Translations under genes and position numbers: made by a program | Part shown: one piece after another, positions 37,223-48,491 of the stretch | Numbering within the stretch: the stretch's first letter is position 1 | Layout of the letters: each line of letters starts with the position of its first letter | Origin: Hydractinia symbiolongicarpus | Lineage: Eukaryota; Cnidaria; Hydrozoa; Anthoathecata; Hydractiniidae | DNA length: 64,000 nucleotides | Reading direction: 5' to 3' | Assembly: GCF_029227915.1 (NCBI RefSeq) | Contig: NC_079883.1 | Location: 27,590,001-27,654,000, forward strand | The notes under the pieces: model-generated | Told to the model about the DNA's origin: nothing | Database searches by the model: none | The model's input: only the letters and a program-made list of their open reading frames with translations

Positions 37223-37845
37223 AGTGTATCTAGTTGACTGACTACCTTCAAGGAACGAGAGATACACAATTAACAAGCTATGCTTCTGGGCTCAGATTCG
37301 AATTTCAAGTTCACAATTGATCATGCTTTGTCATGCAAATAATGTGGCTTCCTTTCGCTTAGACAATGAAATCCGTAATGTCACTGGGATGTAACTAAAA
37401 GAGGTTTGTCATGATGTACGCATTGAACCGTGTCTACAACAGTTACCTGGTGAGCCATTGAGCCAGTGGACAGCGAATGTTTCTCAGGAATCGAGAGTTA
37501 TGTATGCACAAGAGGCTTTTGGAACACTGGTCAAATGGCATTTTTAGATGCGAAGGTGTGCTACCAAAAGCATATGATGTAAATAAAAAGGAAAAAAAGA
37601 AAAATTACAATAAACTTATTTTGCAAGTAGAGCATGAAACTTTAACGCCACTAGCGATATCCGTGTGTGGCGGAATGGGTCGCGTGTGTCGAAAGTTCTA
37701 TACTCGGCTTTCCGAAATGATTTCTGAAAAGCGTAAACAACATTTTTTAAAACTTTCGGCATGGATATGACGTAACATTTGTTTTGCGCTTATCAAGTCT
37801 ATATGCATATGTGTTCGAGGAAGTCGATCAGTCTTTTCATCTAAC
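37223..37845 (+). pseudogene. Retroelement ORF C-terminus, frameshifted
   Basis: Read across several frameshifts and stops, the segment gives in order: an LP--(E)RY-INK block, a TIDHALSCK zinc-knuckle-like block, NEIRNVTG, LKEVCHDVRIEP, then GFWNTGQMAFLDAKV, VEHETLTPLAISVCGGMG, FYTRLSEMISEKR and CFALIKSICICVRGSRS. This order is the C-terminal module found after the reverse transcriptase in a large family of invertebrate retroelement-derived proteins. No reverse transcriptase core is present. At least two frameshifts and internal stops (TGA after SAWI, TAA after VTGM) show it is dead. The exact retroelement class is not certain. Confidence 0.6.
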
Positions 37846-38001
37846 CTTGTCGCATCTCTGTCAGTGGATCCTAAAGTAGTTCTGCTACCTTTATATATCA
37901 TACTTATGTCGACATCAACTGAATAGCATTTTTCTTTTAATAAAGCGGCGATATTTCGGTATAGAAAAATTATAACAAATTATTTTATTAAAATGTATGT
38001 A

Positions 38002-38181
38002 CAGTTGACTCTCTCTGATCCGAATCTCAAGGGGGATAATTCTCTTTCAGATTACAGAGAGTCGGATAGTAGAAAGTAGATTATGAGAGTTTCTTAAGGA
38101 AAATCGACGCTGATTTTTAATTTGTTCGGATTATAGTTAAAGATTCGGATAATAGAGATTCGGATTGGAGAGAGTCAACTG
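38002..38181. mobile_element. Tigger/pogo-like MITE, TA target
   Basis: The ends CAGTTGACTCTCTCTGATCC and (reverse complement) CAGTTGACTCTCTCCAATCC are inverted repeats of about 28 bp flanked by TA (38000-38001 and 38182-38183). An internal GATTCGGATAATAGAGATTC-type block repeats the end motif. CAGT-start ends with TCCGAAT repeats and a TA target are typical of Tigger/pogo. 180 bp, non-coding. Confidence 0.85.
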
Positions 38182-38183
38182 TA

Positions 38184-38699
38184 TATACGTTTTAATTAAA
38201 TATAATGTTCAAAAAAGGACCATAATTTTTTTGTAACATACTGTGTGCTTCTATGCTACCTTCGTGTAGTATGGATGGAGCATGATGACGGGTCTATTCA
38301 GAGCAATACGCTAACTATCTTGTGAAATGCCTTAGTCTATTAGAATTACTAAAACCTTTTAGAAATAGCTCAACAAATTTTACTGTTTTGCAAAAAAAAA
38401 AAAATGCTAGAGTACTATTTCTTTTTAGGAGTCAAAATATACCCAATATTAGCTAAATCAAATTCTATTCATACTATTATTACCTAATAGCTATTTTCAA
38501 CCGGTTATTATGAGAAAGTCGTAGCGTTCAATGGCTAGAGAGCCTTAAGAACGGGCCTAGGACAGCAGAATATAACTTAACTTCGTAGCAACCATAACAG
38601 TCATAACTCAATTTTATTTAGCTAGTTACACTATATTAATAACTATGTCCCTCCAATAGTTTTTCTAACAGCTACGAACAAAAAAAATCCATATACATT
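38184..38699. other. Non-coding spacer, nothing recognised
   Basis: AT-rich. No gene or structured repeat seen. Confidence 0.5.
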
Positions 38700-40424
38700 T
38701 TTATCATTTTTGTCATAAGGTTTTAGTTTTAAAAATATTGAAAGTTCAAAATCACATTACCCTGCTTCCTATGAACAGCAAAAAAAACATATGATACACA
38801 CAAGTATTTTTCTAAAATATCGTTTTTATTTGTGTATGGATAGTTATTCAACTCTACTGCTTGTTTCAATATCTCTCTTTTGATAGATGTATGGATAGGT
38901 GTCCCACATTTCTTCATTTTTACTACGTCGAATAAAGTATTCCGTGAATTGAGCTGTTAGAACATCTAAGGTTGGCGTGCTAAATATTTTAATTCGCGCG
39001 AAGGGTAAGATCAAAAAATGCGTTTTTCAAATGATGCATGTATATTGATAAAATCTCTATTTTTATAAGGTATGGATGGATCTCTCATTTGATTGGTTGT
39101 TTACTGAGTAGAACTAATTTTGTATACACAGGTCTGCTAGGACATGCTGTATGTTTTTCCGCCTGAAGGTATTTTGCAAAATATCCTATTAATATTGTAT
39201 GGTGGTATGGATCGGTCCCCCTTGTTCCTGCTTCTTACTGAGTGGAATAAAGTCTTCCCGTGAATTTACATGCTAGGACATCCGATATTATCGCGCGTGA
39301 TTGTTATCGGAGTGGAATGAAGTGTTTTTAGACATATATGGTAGGGTCTTTTTCTTGATTGCTTCTTTGTGGTGTAGAATAAAGTTTCGCTTTTGATTCG
39401 CTTACTAGCTAAATCTCCTTTTTAGTAGTGTATGGATGGATATCTAACATTATATTCAGCGTGAAAGGCAACTTCCAAAATTCTCATTTCAAATGATGTA
39501 TGGATAGGTCTAACACTCCCGTGCCTGTTTTCTGAGTGGAATAAAGTCTTTTCTCGAATTGGCCGACCAAGAGATTTAATACTTCACCTTTCGCGATAGC
39601 GTTTTTATCAGATATCTTTTAAGTTGTATGTCAGGATCTTTTGCTCCCTTGCCTGTTTACAAAGTAGAAGAAAGGCTTTTTTATTCGCTTGCTAGAACAT
39701 TGAACATTTCATTTGGTACGAGCTTCTTCCTACAAGGTTCGAGAGAGCTTTAACAAAATCTTTGATGTATGCACATGCAATGATATACGCACGCGCGTGC
39801 TACTCGCCCTTTCGATTTGTGAGTAGAAAAAAGTGATCGTTGGACCGTTTTTTATTCTGTTCTTTTTTTTATATTGCGTAAGATTATTCCCCAAAATACT
39901 TTTTTAATGATGAATTGATAGGTTTCGCTACTTGTCTAATTGTTTTTTAATCAGAATAAGATTTGCCTTGTTTAGCTTCACAAAACATTCAATATCGTAT
40001 ATATTGCGGGAATGGTTTCCTAAATTTTGTTTTCAGTATTGTATGTGTAGGTGTGGATGTGCCAGGCTAATTGCCTAAATATTTACCCTAATAGGACATC
40101 TTTCCCAATTACTTAATTCAATTCGCTTGCTTGTGTACTGACTAGAATAAAGTTTCCCCTTGCTTTTTTGTTTCCGAACAAACTCGTTAAAATTTAGAAC
40201 ACTTGTACACATTTCATGTGATAAAAAAAGACCTTAAATGTTAATCGAGATATTTAGTAGGCCTTTGCGTTTTAATTCTTAGTATTTAACCAGAATTTCA
40301 AAATTTGTTTAACGATGAATTTCACGTTGCAAAAATTAAATGCGTACGGTACGGTATGGATGGATGCGTTGTTTTATGAATGACGAGCATATGCCATAAC
40401 CCATTGGGTAATTAATTACTCTGC
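38700..40424. repeat. Degenerate array, inverted relative to 14236-16560
   Basis: Diverged units spaced about 100-150 bp share GTATGGATRG, a TTTACTGAGTRGAATAAAGT-like block and a CTAGRACAT block. These are reverse complements of the units in the left subterminal array, and the inner part of the right end of the giant element (58900-59000) has the same type. It may be a displaced part of the right arm or the end of a related older element. Confidence 0.55.
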
Positions 40425-40968
40425 AAGTAATAAAAGAGACACAGTTACATTAATACATGCAGCCATGCTGCCGAGCATGGTGATACATACTAACTTTCTG
40501 CAGCCCTTCCCTGGCCTCTTCCCAGCTGAACTTGTGTTATGTTATATAAGTACAACGTCGTCCGTAGCGAGGTTATAATAATACAACCTCGTCCCTGGCT
40601 ATAATCGCTGTTGCGATGTCAGAAAAATACAACTAGTAGCTTTTTAAACGTCCTGGATATTTACGTTACACTTTAATAAGGGACATTAAATTAACGTGAA
40701 TTTTTAAAAAAGTCTGGCTAAAAAGCGAAAATAGCCGAAAACCAGTTGGCTGAAACAAAGTTTTCAGATAGGTGGCTACACCCTTTACTTTAGAAAAAAA
40801 TTTGGCGAAAGTCTAAAGTTTGTTAATTCAAGGAGACAACAGTTTCAACAAACCTGTAATACTTAGCTACGGTTTTTAACTCACAATTAATTTTGTAACA
40901 ACAAGCTTTATGATGTGTTTTTATTTGAAGTGACATTGAATTTTGTGAATTCCAAGTAAATTAAGTCT
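40425..40968. other. Non-coding stretch, nothing recognised
   Basis: Includes a short pair of TACAACGTCGTCC/TACAACCTCGTCC repeats near 40550-40595. No gene. Confidence 0.45.
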
Positions 40969-41104
40969 ATTGTTGCAAGACTATGAAAGTTATTGGTTCG
41001 AATCCAATCCATCTTTAAAAGGTGGTAGTTCAAATTAAAGAACAACATGGTGTGCAGTAATTAGTTTCATACTGCAACAAACAATAATCCAAATCAATTC
41101 AAAA
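40969..41104 (+). repeat. SINE-like repeat with B box, copy 2
   Basis: Matches 36136-36270, with B-box-like GGTTCGAATCC at 40995-41005. Confidence 0.5.
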
Positions 41105-42304
41105 TTTGTGATTCATTCAGTAATACACTTATTCTATCTTTTTGTGTGCAAAATTGCGGTGTAATAGAATAAGCTACATTAATCTCCGGTATTTTAATTA
41201 TTTTTAATTGCCATTGATCATAAGAACCGCCGTACGCTTTGTTACCCAGTCTTTTGTAACCACATCATCAAGTTCTATCCAAGCCAGTACCGATAAGTAA
41301 CGATATGGAGGAGATTCTTATTTATCTTTTGCTGCTTTTTTAAAATGGAAACAAATCAGAAATTTAAGCTCTTCGAATTTTTCTACCGTGATTAATCAAA
41401 AGTTAAGGCTCTTTACATTGCTTTTTAATGGTTCGACAACGAAGATTTGAACAGCCAGATTTGAATAGTAAAGTTGTTGGGTTTTGACAAGGTTTAAAAT
41501 GTTCTCCTTAAGACATTTTTGACTTCTAAGGGCTTTGTTTTTACAACATACTCACTATAAAAAACGGACAATATATCGATAATGTAGAATTGATATTATG
41601 TCCATATGCACTGGAATGAACGGGCTTCTAAATATTGATATATTGACCATATGTATGAAAAATGGATATATTGATGATTTTTTCGGGAGATCCGAGAATC
41701 CATATAATATAGAGACCTGGTGACTATGTCAGGACGGAGCGCATCACTGCTGCGTCTATCCGCTGCACTGCAGGGCGTTCCGCGGTTTACGGACTACTGC
41801 ATCCTTGTTCCCATCCTCTTCCCTGTTTCAAACAAGGAAATATAACACTAAGATTTATTTATTAACGTCATCATCAGGCATCTACAAACTTGAGAAGCCG
41901 CCACTTACACTAGGCTGAGTCTGTAGCCAGGATAGCCAGCTCAACCATCCATAACATTTCATATCATACTTTATGACTAGCCTAGTTATTTAAGCTTTCT
42001 TTGATAGAGAAAGAAAAAATTGATCATAAAGGCGGTTTGAAGGGAAAACGCTGGGTCTCCTGGCTAAATTTGTGGCTAGACAGACTCGTTTTTTCACAGA
42101 ACTGTGCGTTTCTCTGCACGATAGTCGTTTAGGGGACGTAGGTAATCAAGATTCTAATATGAAAGTGAAAAACAATAAACTGCGAAAATCTATTTCATGA
42201 AATTTAAATTCACTTTTCGAACGTTTTTTTCAATTCAATTCAATCTTGCAAAGTTTCTATGATTAAAGTAGGTAAGATATATTCTATCATCTGAATATAT
42301 CTTC
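41105..42304. other. Non-coding stretch with a GC-rich patch
   Basis: A locally GC-rich segment at about 41718-41820 stands out from the AT-rich surroundings. No frame, tRNA fold or inverted ends were recognised. Confidence 0.45.
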
Positions 42305-43298
42305 TTGTTTCATGCAAAAGATCTAGAGTGGATCTCAACAAAGAATTATCCTGCTAGCAAAATGGAAAAGTTGCTCCGTGAAAAACTTGAAAATAACAAC
42401 AGCAAGAGAAAAGGACAACGACACCTTATTTCATGGGCAGAAGCAATGCATATAAGGACAAACAAGAAACAAAGAAGGCAGATAATAAAAGGAGGATTGA
42501 ATTACATAGTATGTAAATCTGTGGAGACGTTGATAAAGACTTCATGAAATGTTATAACACCATTGCGGGGACATTGGTGTACCTCGTGTTGAGGAGAAGT
42601 CTGGCGAAGACAGTGATTTTGATTTCCCATGGATGGAAAATACAGAGATTGATGGTAAGTAGAATTGTTGTTACATTTCTTGACACTTCATATATCATGA
42701 TTTTACACTCATTGTGAAAACATTCGGGTTGAGGTACTGTAGGGTTTAAAAAATAGTGGCGACAACGAAAATCAGTTGTTGAAAAGATGTGAAGAAGAAG
42801 TCAGCATACTCAAAAAAGAAATGTCTAGCTACTGGCTTTTTTACAGTATAATTGGAAAATGAGATAGATGTCAATAGCTTCAACTTTTATGCGAATGAGG
42901 TATGCTGAATGCTTCTTTTGCCTAATTGTGCTAGTTTATATTTATATTTATTTTTTTTTGGTTTTGTCAAATGTTCAGGATTCTTCTTTATTGTGTGCTT
43001 CTCTTATCTTATCTTAACAACAGCTCTTGCAGTTTTAAAACTTAGGATTAGATATGGTTTCTCAAATGCTTTTCTATGACATTTTTTTATATTTCAGTGC
43101 TTACCAATGGCGAAAAGGTTAATCCTGAAGGAAGGCATGGACTTCGCGGAAAGGCAACTGTTGGAAGGGTGTCAGGAATTGCTGGTGTTATTGCCATTGA
43201 TCAAAACATATCTGCTATAGATAATGAAGATGATTTGACAAAAAAGTGACAGTGAAAGCGATTTTTCCCTGTCCGGCTCAGACAGTGACCCGGAATAA
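42305..43298 (+). pseudogene. 3' exons of an unrecognised gene, frame broken at the end
   Basis: Three coding-like blocks are present. Block 1 (about 42305-42547) is Lys/Arg-rich and contains KDLEWISTKNYPASKMEKLL; a Ser/Asp-rich stretch (GEDSDFDFPWMENTEID) follows in another frame, ending at donor GTAAGT (42655). Block 2 (about 42741-42836) reads as a coiled-coil-like NQLLKRCEEEVSILKKEM. Block 3 follows acceptor TTTCAG (43097) and contains GRHGLRGKATVGRVSGIAGV. After a run of six A at about 43242-43247, a +1 shift would extend it to an acidic SDSESDFSLSGSDSDPE tail and stop at 43298. Basic plus acidic blocks suggest a nuclear protein, but no family was recognised. Frame breaks in blocks 1 and 3 suggest a decayed gene or unmodelled splicing. 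Confidence 0.4.
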
Positions 43299-43474
43299 TG
43301 TAGCTCTTATCGTCTGTATTTATTATTTGAACTACCATAGCTCTTTTCCGGGATTACATATTTTTTTAAGATTTCGTATCGTATCCGAAATCTTGTTTAA
43401 ACGGGCTTTTTCCTCCTTCGTTTTCCTTCTTATCCTTCTTACTCATTTCACACAGTATGTTCTATTGTTTGTAA

Positions 43475-43634
43475 TCTCTTTAATAATAGCCGTCGTCTGT
43501 CTGCCCGTAACGGAAACACGAATTTTTAAAATGCGCATCAATACCAAATGCGATATATTTCTGTCCACTTTGTTGCAACGGGTTAATTTGAAGGACGGAC
43601 GACCCCGTGGATTTTTCCACGGGCTAACGACTAG
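43475..43634 (+). mobile_element. Short Helitron (160 bp)
   Basis: 5' TCTCTTTAATAATAGCC, 3' hairpin CCCGTGGATTTTTCCACGGG followed by GCTAACGACTAG, in A|T context. Directly followed by a second copy. Confidence 0.75.
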
Positions 43635-43791
43635 TCTCTATAATAATAGCCGTCGTCTGTCTGTCTCTGCGCGGACCCCCCGCTGAGTTAGAAAATGATG
43701 TTGCGGAAACACGAATATCAAATGCGATATGTTTTTATCCACTTTGCTGCGACAGGTAAATATAAAGGACGGGCGACTAATCAACGACTAG
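43635..43791 (+). mobile_element. Short Helitron (157 bp), tandem with the previous
   Basis: 5' TCTCTATAATAATAGCC abuts the CTAG end of the previous copy and ends CAACGACTAG. The 3' hairpin is decayed here. Confidence 0.7.
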
Positions 43792-44639
43792 TCAATTTAT
43801 ATTATCAACTTGTGTCAAGTCATTAAAGTATGTTTCTGAACTATAAAGGGAATGAAATAAATTGAATTTGTTCCGAAATCTTTTAGCCTGCAAGGACTTT
43901 TCATTCTACTTTAATCAAGAAGAGAAAAGCTATTAGCTCTATACTATATTTCAACTATTTGTAGAATATATATTTTTCCTTTTTAACAAGTAGTTAATTG
44001 CTTCTTAGAATAATACAAGACGTATAATATACGTAAAACTAGCACACCTCATACGTGACAATGTATTATACATATTCATTTGTGGAAATAAATTAAAATC
44101 AATCACAATGGGCGAAAAGTGAATGTCTCAAAATATCATTCCCTATGTAATATATTAAAAAGGATGACCACAAGCTTGATCATATTATTTTTGAAGTAAT
44201 CATAAAAAAACTTCCTATATTAACAAAAAGCAATTCATAAAGAAGTAGCAATCTTCTTGTGAAACATTCTGTGATGCCACGGATGCTAATTGTTTTGACT
44301 TTCGTAGTGCATGAGCATATTTTTAGAAAGTAGCTTTTAGTCTGTGAAATACACAAACACTACTAGATTTCATCAAGACTCTACAACTATAAACTACAAT
44401 CGTTCAATATATATTAACAATTGTTTGACAAAAAACGGATTCTTCTATATTCGAAAGCATAACAGATTAATCCTTAGCGAAGACGGCGTGATACATATTT
44501 GCCGAAACTTTGTTCCGGTATACGTTAACAAGTTTTAATGTTGTGAAACAAAAAAAGGTTTCTTTCAACCAAGAGATAATCGGCATATACAAAAGTATTC
44601 AGGTCTTAATTCATCGAAACAAGACAAGTAGAGTTCGTA
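43792..44639. other. Non-coding stretch, nothing recognised
   Basis: AT-rich. A 64-codon frame at 44344-44538 has no domain. Confidence 0.45.
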
Positions 44640-44845
44640 TATGTGACAATACCTTAGACACATTTCATTTTCCGGCCAAAATTAAGCGAAACGAGAGAAA
44701 CATGGAGCGCTTAATTGATAATGGCATAGACAAGTGCCGACTTCGGTGATTTTTGGTCTAAAATTTCGTTTTATATTGTCAAAATTGAACGAAACAAGAG
44801 AAACATGGAGCGTTTAACTGATATTATCATAGACAAGCGCCAAAT
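44640..44845. repeat. ~104 bp tandem repeat hit by the ISL2EU insertion
   Basis: AAATTAAGCGAAACGAGAGA near 44679 and AAATTGAACGAAACAAGAGA near 44783 begin successive units, each containing ACATGGAGCG and ATAGACAAG. The array continues after the transposon at 48544-48600 (CCGGCCAAAATTGAATG). The uninterrupted unit reads AAGTGCCGACTTCGGTGA, where the interrupted one reads AAGCGCCAAATT, element, ATTCGGTAAC. It thus serves as a local empty site. Confidence 0.7.
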
Positions 44846-44897
44846 TCCCCGTTCCCTCTATACGGCTAATTCGCAATGCATTATGGTAGTTGTATTC
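44846..44897 (+). repeat. ISL2EU left terminal inverted repeat
   Basis: Starts TCCCCGTTCCCTCTATACGG and ends at GTAGTTGTATTC. Base-for-base the reverse complement of 48492-48543. Confidence 0.9.
44872..44889 (-). promoter_or_regulatory. Staf/ZNF143-like site in left terminal repeat
   Basis: The minus-strand sequence CTACCATAATGCATTGCG matches 17 of 18 positions of YWCCCRNMATSCMYYRCR. It lies about 220 bp upstream of the YqaJ-gene ATG and may act as its promoter element. Confidence 0.45.
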
Positions 44898-45106
44898 TAC
44901 AGTTTTCCCTCCCAGAAGCGAGAGTTTGTAAATAAATAACAGCATTCTTTTTATTGTGGCGATAATAACAAAAAGCCGTTATTGTTTGTGATAATTTTCA
45001 AATCTCCTCAAGAAAATCATTATCTCCCTTATCCAAAACCCGTGTTATTGATGTAAACATTTAAATATTGTTAGTTAGTGAGGTTTTAGGAGTGAAAGAA
45101 GTCGAA

Positions 45107-46795
45107 ATGGAAGTAATAAATAAGGATACAGATTTAGATATAATTTTAAGCTCTACAGATCTTGGGCCTAGCTTTTCTCAAAGCTCTTGTGTGGTACCAA
45201 GACCTGTTTTTAAAGAATTAACAAATGCCGAGAGGGACGAAGAAGTGGAGGAAAGAACACACGAAGATATAAGTCAATGGTCAACTGATCTTGCAGCTAT
45301 GCCTTCGATCACCCAGGAGAAAATTCACCAATATTTAGTTCTTGGAAATAGCTGTGATAGCAAGCCGAAGGGTGCTACAAAGCATAAAATTCTTGGATAC
45401 CAACTATTCAAGGAGAGCTACGTGAAGAAAGTGAGAGTTAAAAGTAATGTTATGGCTGAAAAATTAACTTTTCTTGTGAAATGTTTTGTAGCTGCTTCCA
45501 TGAAAAGAGAAAAATATTCTGTTTATGTCCACCTGTGTCAAAGAAGTGGTGATATTTTGTATGCGAAATGTTTATGTAAAGCTGGAGCAGGAGGATGCTG
45601 TAAGCATGTCGCAGCAGTTCTATTTCAATTGGTTGAATACAAACAGTTGGACTTAAAAATTGTCCCTGATGACAAGACATGCACAGATTTGTTACAAAAA
45701 TGGCATGTACCTGGAGAAAGTGCAAATTCTGCACCAATAAAATTTTCTGCAATGGCATTCGAGAAAGCAGACCTTACGAAAGACACAAATGAAAGTCGCA
45801 AAAGACCGTTGGTCACAGGAAATAGAAAATTTTGTTCTACACCACTGTTTGCACATGAGCCCTCAACCGAAAAAGTCAAAAAATTAGCGACAGACTTATT
45901 TGAAATAGGGCAAGGAACTTCAATGGCATATTTATTACAAGGAAATGACTATAAACCATCATCATTTTATGACACATCTATAAAAGAATTTAATTTTGAA
46001 CAGACAAACAGTGAAACAGTTGAATTACGTCCGACAGTTAATTTATTTTTGCAGGCTCTTGACTTTGAACCAGAAATAGCAGAGTTATCAGATGAGCAAA
46101 AGTCATTTGTAAACAATTTCATTCATGTCAATGCCGAACAAGTTCGAGACATAGAAAAATCCACATGTACTCAGTATAAATGTGATATGTGGTACACAGA
46201 AAGAAAGAAACGCATAACATCATCCAATTTTGGATCTATTATAAATAGAAGAAAAAATATACATCCAAAAAGCATATTACAAAAATGTCTAAATAAAAAT
46301 AAAAACTTTACATCAGAGGCCTGCAAATGGGGCTTAGAAAATGAAGTTAATGCTCTAAACTGGTATCAAACCGAGAAAAATATTGAAGTCGAAAAATGTG
46401 GTTTCGTTATTAATCCAAAATGGCCGTGGTTAGGTGCAAGTCCTGATGGCGCAACAACTTTGAATGGGAATGCTCGATTGATTGAGGTGAAGTGCCCATA
46501 TTCAAAAAAGGATTGCTCTATTTCTGACGCATGCAAAGATAAAAATTTTTTTTTACAAATATCGAATGGCAAGCCAAAACTCAAAGAAAGACATAATTAT
46601 TTTCACCAATGTCAAGGTGTGATGGCAGTAACACAAGTCAATGAAATTGATTTTATTGTTTATACAAAAGTTGACCGACATGTGGAAACAATAGTTTTTC
46701 AAAAGGAAAAATGGAACAGAATTACTTTGCCTGAGCTAACACACTTTTATTTCACTTTCATGCACAGCAACATTACAGAACAACAGTGTGAGTAA
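45107..46795 (+). CDS. SWIM zinc finger plus YqaJ nuclease protein of ISL2EU
   Basis: The 562-codon ORF is open back to 45068 without an earlier ATG, so the ATG at 45107 is taken as the start. The acidic N-terminus is followed by a SWIM zinc finger (CLCKAGAGGCCKH, residues about 155-167, the CxC...CxH pattern). A C-terminal YqaJ-type exonuclease domain spans about residues 345-535: RITSSNFG, then WGLENEVNALNWY, LGASPDG with the catalytic-type Asp, LIEVKCPY (the ExK pair) and HNYFHQCQGVMAV. YqaJ proteins are PD-(D/E)XK nucleases related to lambda exonuclease. In ISL2EU the protein is the transposase's partner; its exact step in transposition is not established here. All core motif residues are present. 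The stop overlaps an AATAAA signal. Confidence 0.85.
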   Translation: MEVINKDTDLDIILSSTDLGPSFSQSSCVVPRPVFKELTNAERDEEVEERTHEDISQWSTDLAAMPSITQEKIHQYLVLGNSCDSKPKGATKHKILGYQLFKESYVKKVRVKSNVMAEKLTFLVKCFVAASMKREKYSVYVHLCQRSGDILYAKCLCKAGAGGCCKHVAAVLFQLVEYKQLDLKIVPDDKTCTDLLQKWHVPGESANSAPIKFSAMAFEKADLTKDTNESRKRPLVTGNRKFCSTPLFAHEPSTEKVKKLATDLFEIGQGTSMAYLLQGNDYKPSSFYDTSIKEFNFEQTNSETVELRPTVNLFLQALDFEPEIAELSDEQKSFVNNFIHVNAEQVRDIEKSTCTQYKCDMWYTERKKRITSSNFGSIINRRKNIHPKSILQKCLNKNKNFTSEACKWGLENEVNALNWYQTEKNIEVEKCGFVINPKWPWLGASPDGATTLNGNARLIEVKCPYSKKDCSISDACKDKNFFLQISNGKPKLKERHNYFHQCQGVMAVTQVNEIDFIVYTKVDRHVETIVFQKEKWNRITLPELTHFYFTFMHSNITEQQCE

Positions 46796-46800
46796 ATAAA
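46795..46800 (+). terminator. Polyadenylation signal AATAAA
   Basis: AATAAA overlaps the stop codon of the YqaJ gene, giving a very short 3' end before the convergent transposase gene 88 bp away. Confidence 0.5.
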
Positions 46801-46883
46801 ATTGTTTCCTCACAATATTGTTTTGTCTTTATATTTCATGATCTAGTATATATATATATATAGTGTACGAAAGTTTATAATTT

Positions 46884-48455
46884 TTAGTCATTCGTATTTA
46901 CATCTGGTACCAACTGTGGTAAAAAATTAACTAAATAACAACAAATAACCCATATCTTATTGAGTTCAGCAGCCATTGATAGTTTGAAAACTGTTTGTAA
47001 AATTCGGTAATTTTTTATACGTTCGATTGCTCGTTCGACATGTACACGTACAGATGCTATTCTTCTAGTTTCGTTTTCCTCTAATAAACTTAGCTGAGGT
47101 TTTCCATCTAAAAATGGTGGAATATTTAATGTTACTCCATCAGGTAAATCTTCCTCGAGCTCAAATCCTCTATCAGCCATCACAGAATCCCCAGGCTCTA
47201 GCAAATCGTATATACCACTATCTTTTGTTATTCGTTTATCCGAAAAGCGTCCACCATACAAATCAGAGACAAATGTCACTGATCCATCAGGAGCTATTCC
47301 GACTAATCCTTTTGCTGTATTATGGTGTTTGTAATTTGAAAAGGTACTGGACTGTGTGCGATATGACGTAGGCATTTCCACAAATACTTCTGTACAATCT
47401 AATATGACACGGGTATTTGGGTAACTTTTTTGAAAACATTTCGGCATTCTATTTTGTACTGTTTCTTTTGAAGCCCATATTGGAAGCATACGGAATTGTG
47501 AATGTAAAAAATCTGTCCATGTAATCAATATTCTGCTTATGTGACTTGTCGACATATTAAATCGAACAGCCATATCTTCTAACAAAAGTCCACATCGAAT
47601 TCGAACCAGTATCATAAAGAATTCTTCTTCTGCGCTCAATGATCGTGATCGGCCTCGTTTTGTAGAGTTTATATTTTTTGTATTTTCAGTGTTAGTATTT
47701 GAACCCCAATATATTAGTTTATTTGCAGCTGGTTGTAAATATTCTAAAACTGCTTTGAATAATTTATAAGATTCGAATCCGGTATAAAACTTAAAGTGTG
47801 CTTCATTGTGTTTAAACCGGTCAATTGAAAATGCTATGTCACTTATAGTGGCTTGTTGTTTTTCAATAGTTTGATCAAGTTCCTTTTCATGAATTCTCAT
47901 ACAACTAATTTCGGCTCTCAATTTTTCCAACTCTTGTTTTAACTCTTCCTCCACAGATAATTCTGCAGCAATGTCATTTGTCGTAGCCCTCACAGGAGAA
48001 AATAGTTGCAATTTACAGTTTGTACTGTTGAGAGTTTTTCTTGGTTTGCTAGCTGTTGGTTTGATAGTTTTTGGGACTATTGTGGGAACATTGTTCATAT
48101 ATGTCTTCTTTCCACCAGTGAAATGAACAGAGCAAACTCTATGCGATGTAGAAGGTACAAAATCCTTTCTACTGATCATAAAAAGCCATTTCTTTCGAAG
48201 CTCTGAGTCTTTAGGAATGACATAAAAAGATAAGTCTGGATTCTTCTTTGAGTTGTTTTGACAGAGAGGTACACAGCAAGTTATCCCTCCTCCTTTACTT
48301 TTAGCTTGCAATAAAAAGCTTGAACTTGATGAAAAGTTTGAGCCAATGCTTGCAGGAGAGCCCAAGTTTTGAAAAAAACTGTTGTCTTGATTAGAATTTT
48401 GTATATCGCTTTGGTTTTGAGTAGAATTAAGGATGAAGTGTACTTGTTCGGCCAT
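46884..48455 (-). CDS. THAP plus DDE transposase of ISL2EU
   Basis: 523 codons from the ATG at 48455. The frame is also open to 48596, but that extension crosses the terminal repeat into flanking DNA, so the internal ATG (start MAEQVHF) is chosen. Domains: a THAP zinc finger at about residues 53-125 (C-x4-C in CCVPLC, then W in KKWLFMI, CSVH, and the VPTI box); a coiled coil at about 165-205; an HTH_Tnp_4-type helix-turn-helix (SAEEEFFMILVRIRCGLLLE); then a DDE_Tnp_4 core with Asp in ILDCTE, Asp in MADRGF and Glu in HVERAIERIKNYRIL. All three catalytic acids are present. It would bind the terminal repeats through THAP and cut in the nucleus. Read convergently with the YqaJ gene. Confidence 0.88.
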   Translation of the reverse strand: MAEQVHFILNSTQNQSDIQNSNQDNSFFQNLGSPASIGSNFSSSSSFLLQAKSKGGGITCCVPLCQNNSKKNPDLSFYVIPKDSELRKKWLFMISRKDFVPSTSHRVCSVHFTGGKKTYMNNVPTIVPKTIKPTASKPRKTLNSTNCKLQLFSPVRATTNDIAAELSVEEELKQELEKLRAEISCMRIHEKELDQTIEKQQATISDIAFSIDRFKHNEAHFKFYTGFESYKLFKAVLEYLQPAANKLIYWGSNTNTENTKNINSTKRGRSRSLSAEEEFFMILVRIRCGLLLEDMAVRFNMSTSHISRILITWTDFLHSQFRMLPIWASKETVQNRMPKCFQKSYPNTRVILDCTEVFVEMPTSYRTQSSTFSNYKHHNTAKGLVGIAPDGSVTFVSDLYGGRFSDKRITKDSGIYDLLEPGDSVMADRGFELEEDLPDGVTLNIPPFLDGKPQLSLLEENETRRIASVRVHVERAIERIKNYRILQTVFKLSMAAELNKIWVICCYLVNFLPQLVPDVNTND

Positions 48456-48491
48456 TTTTGTTACTACGAATGGTTTGTTTACGTTTTCGCG

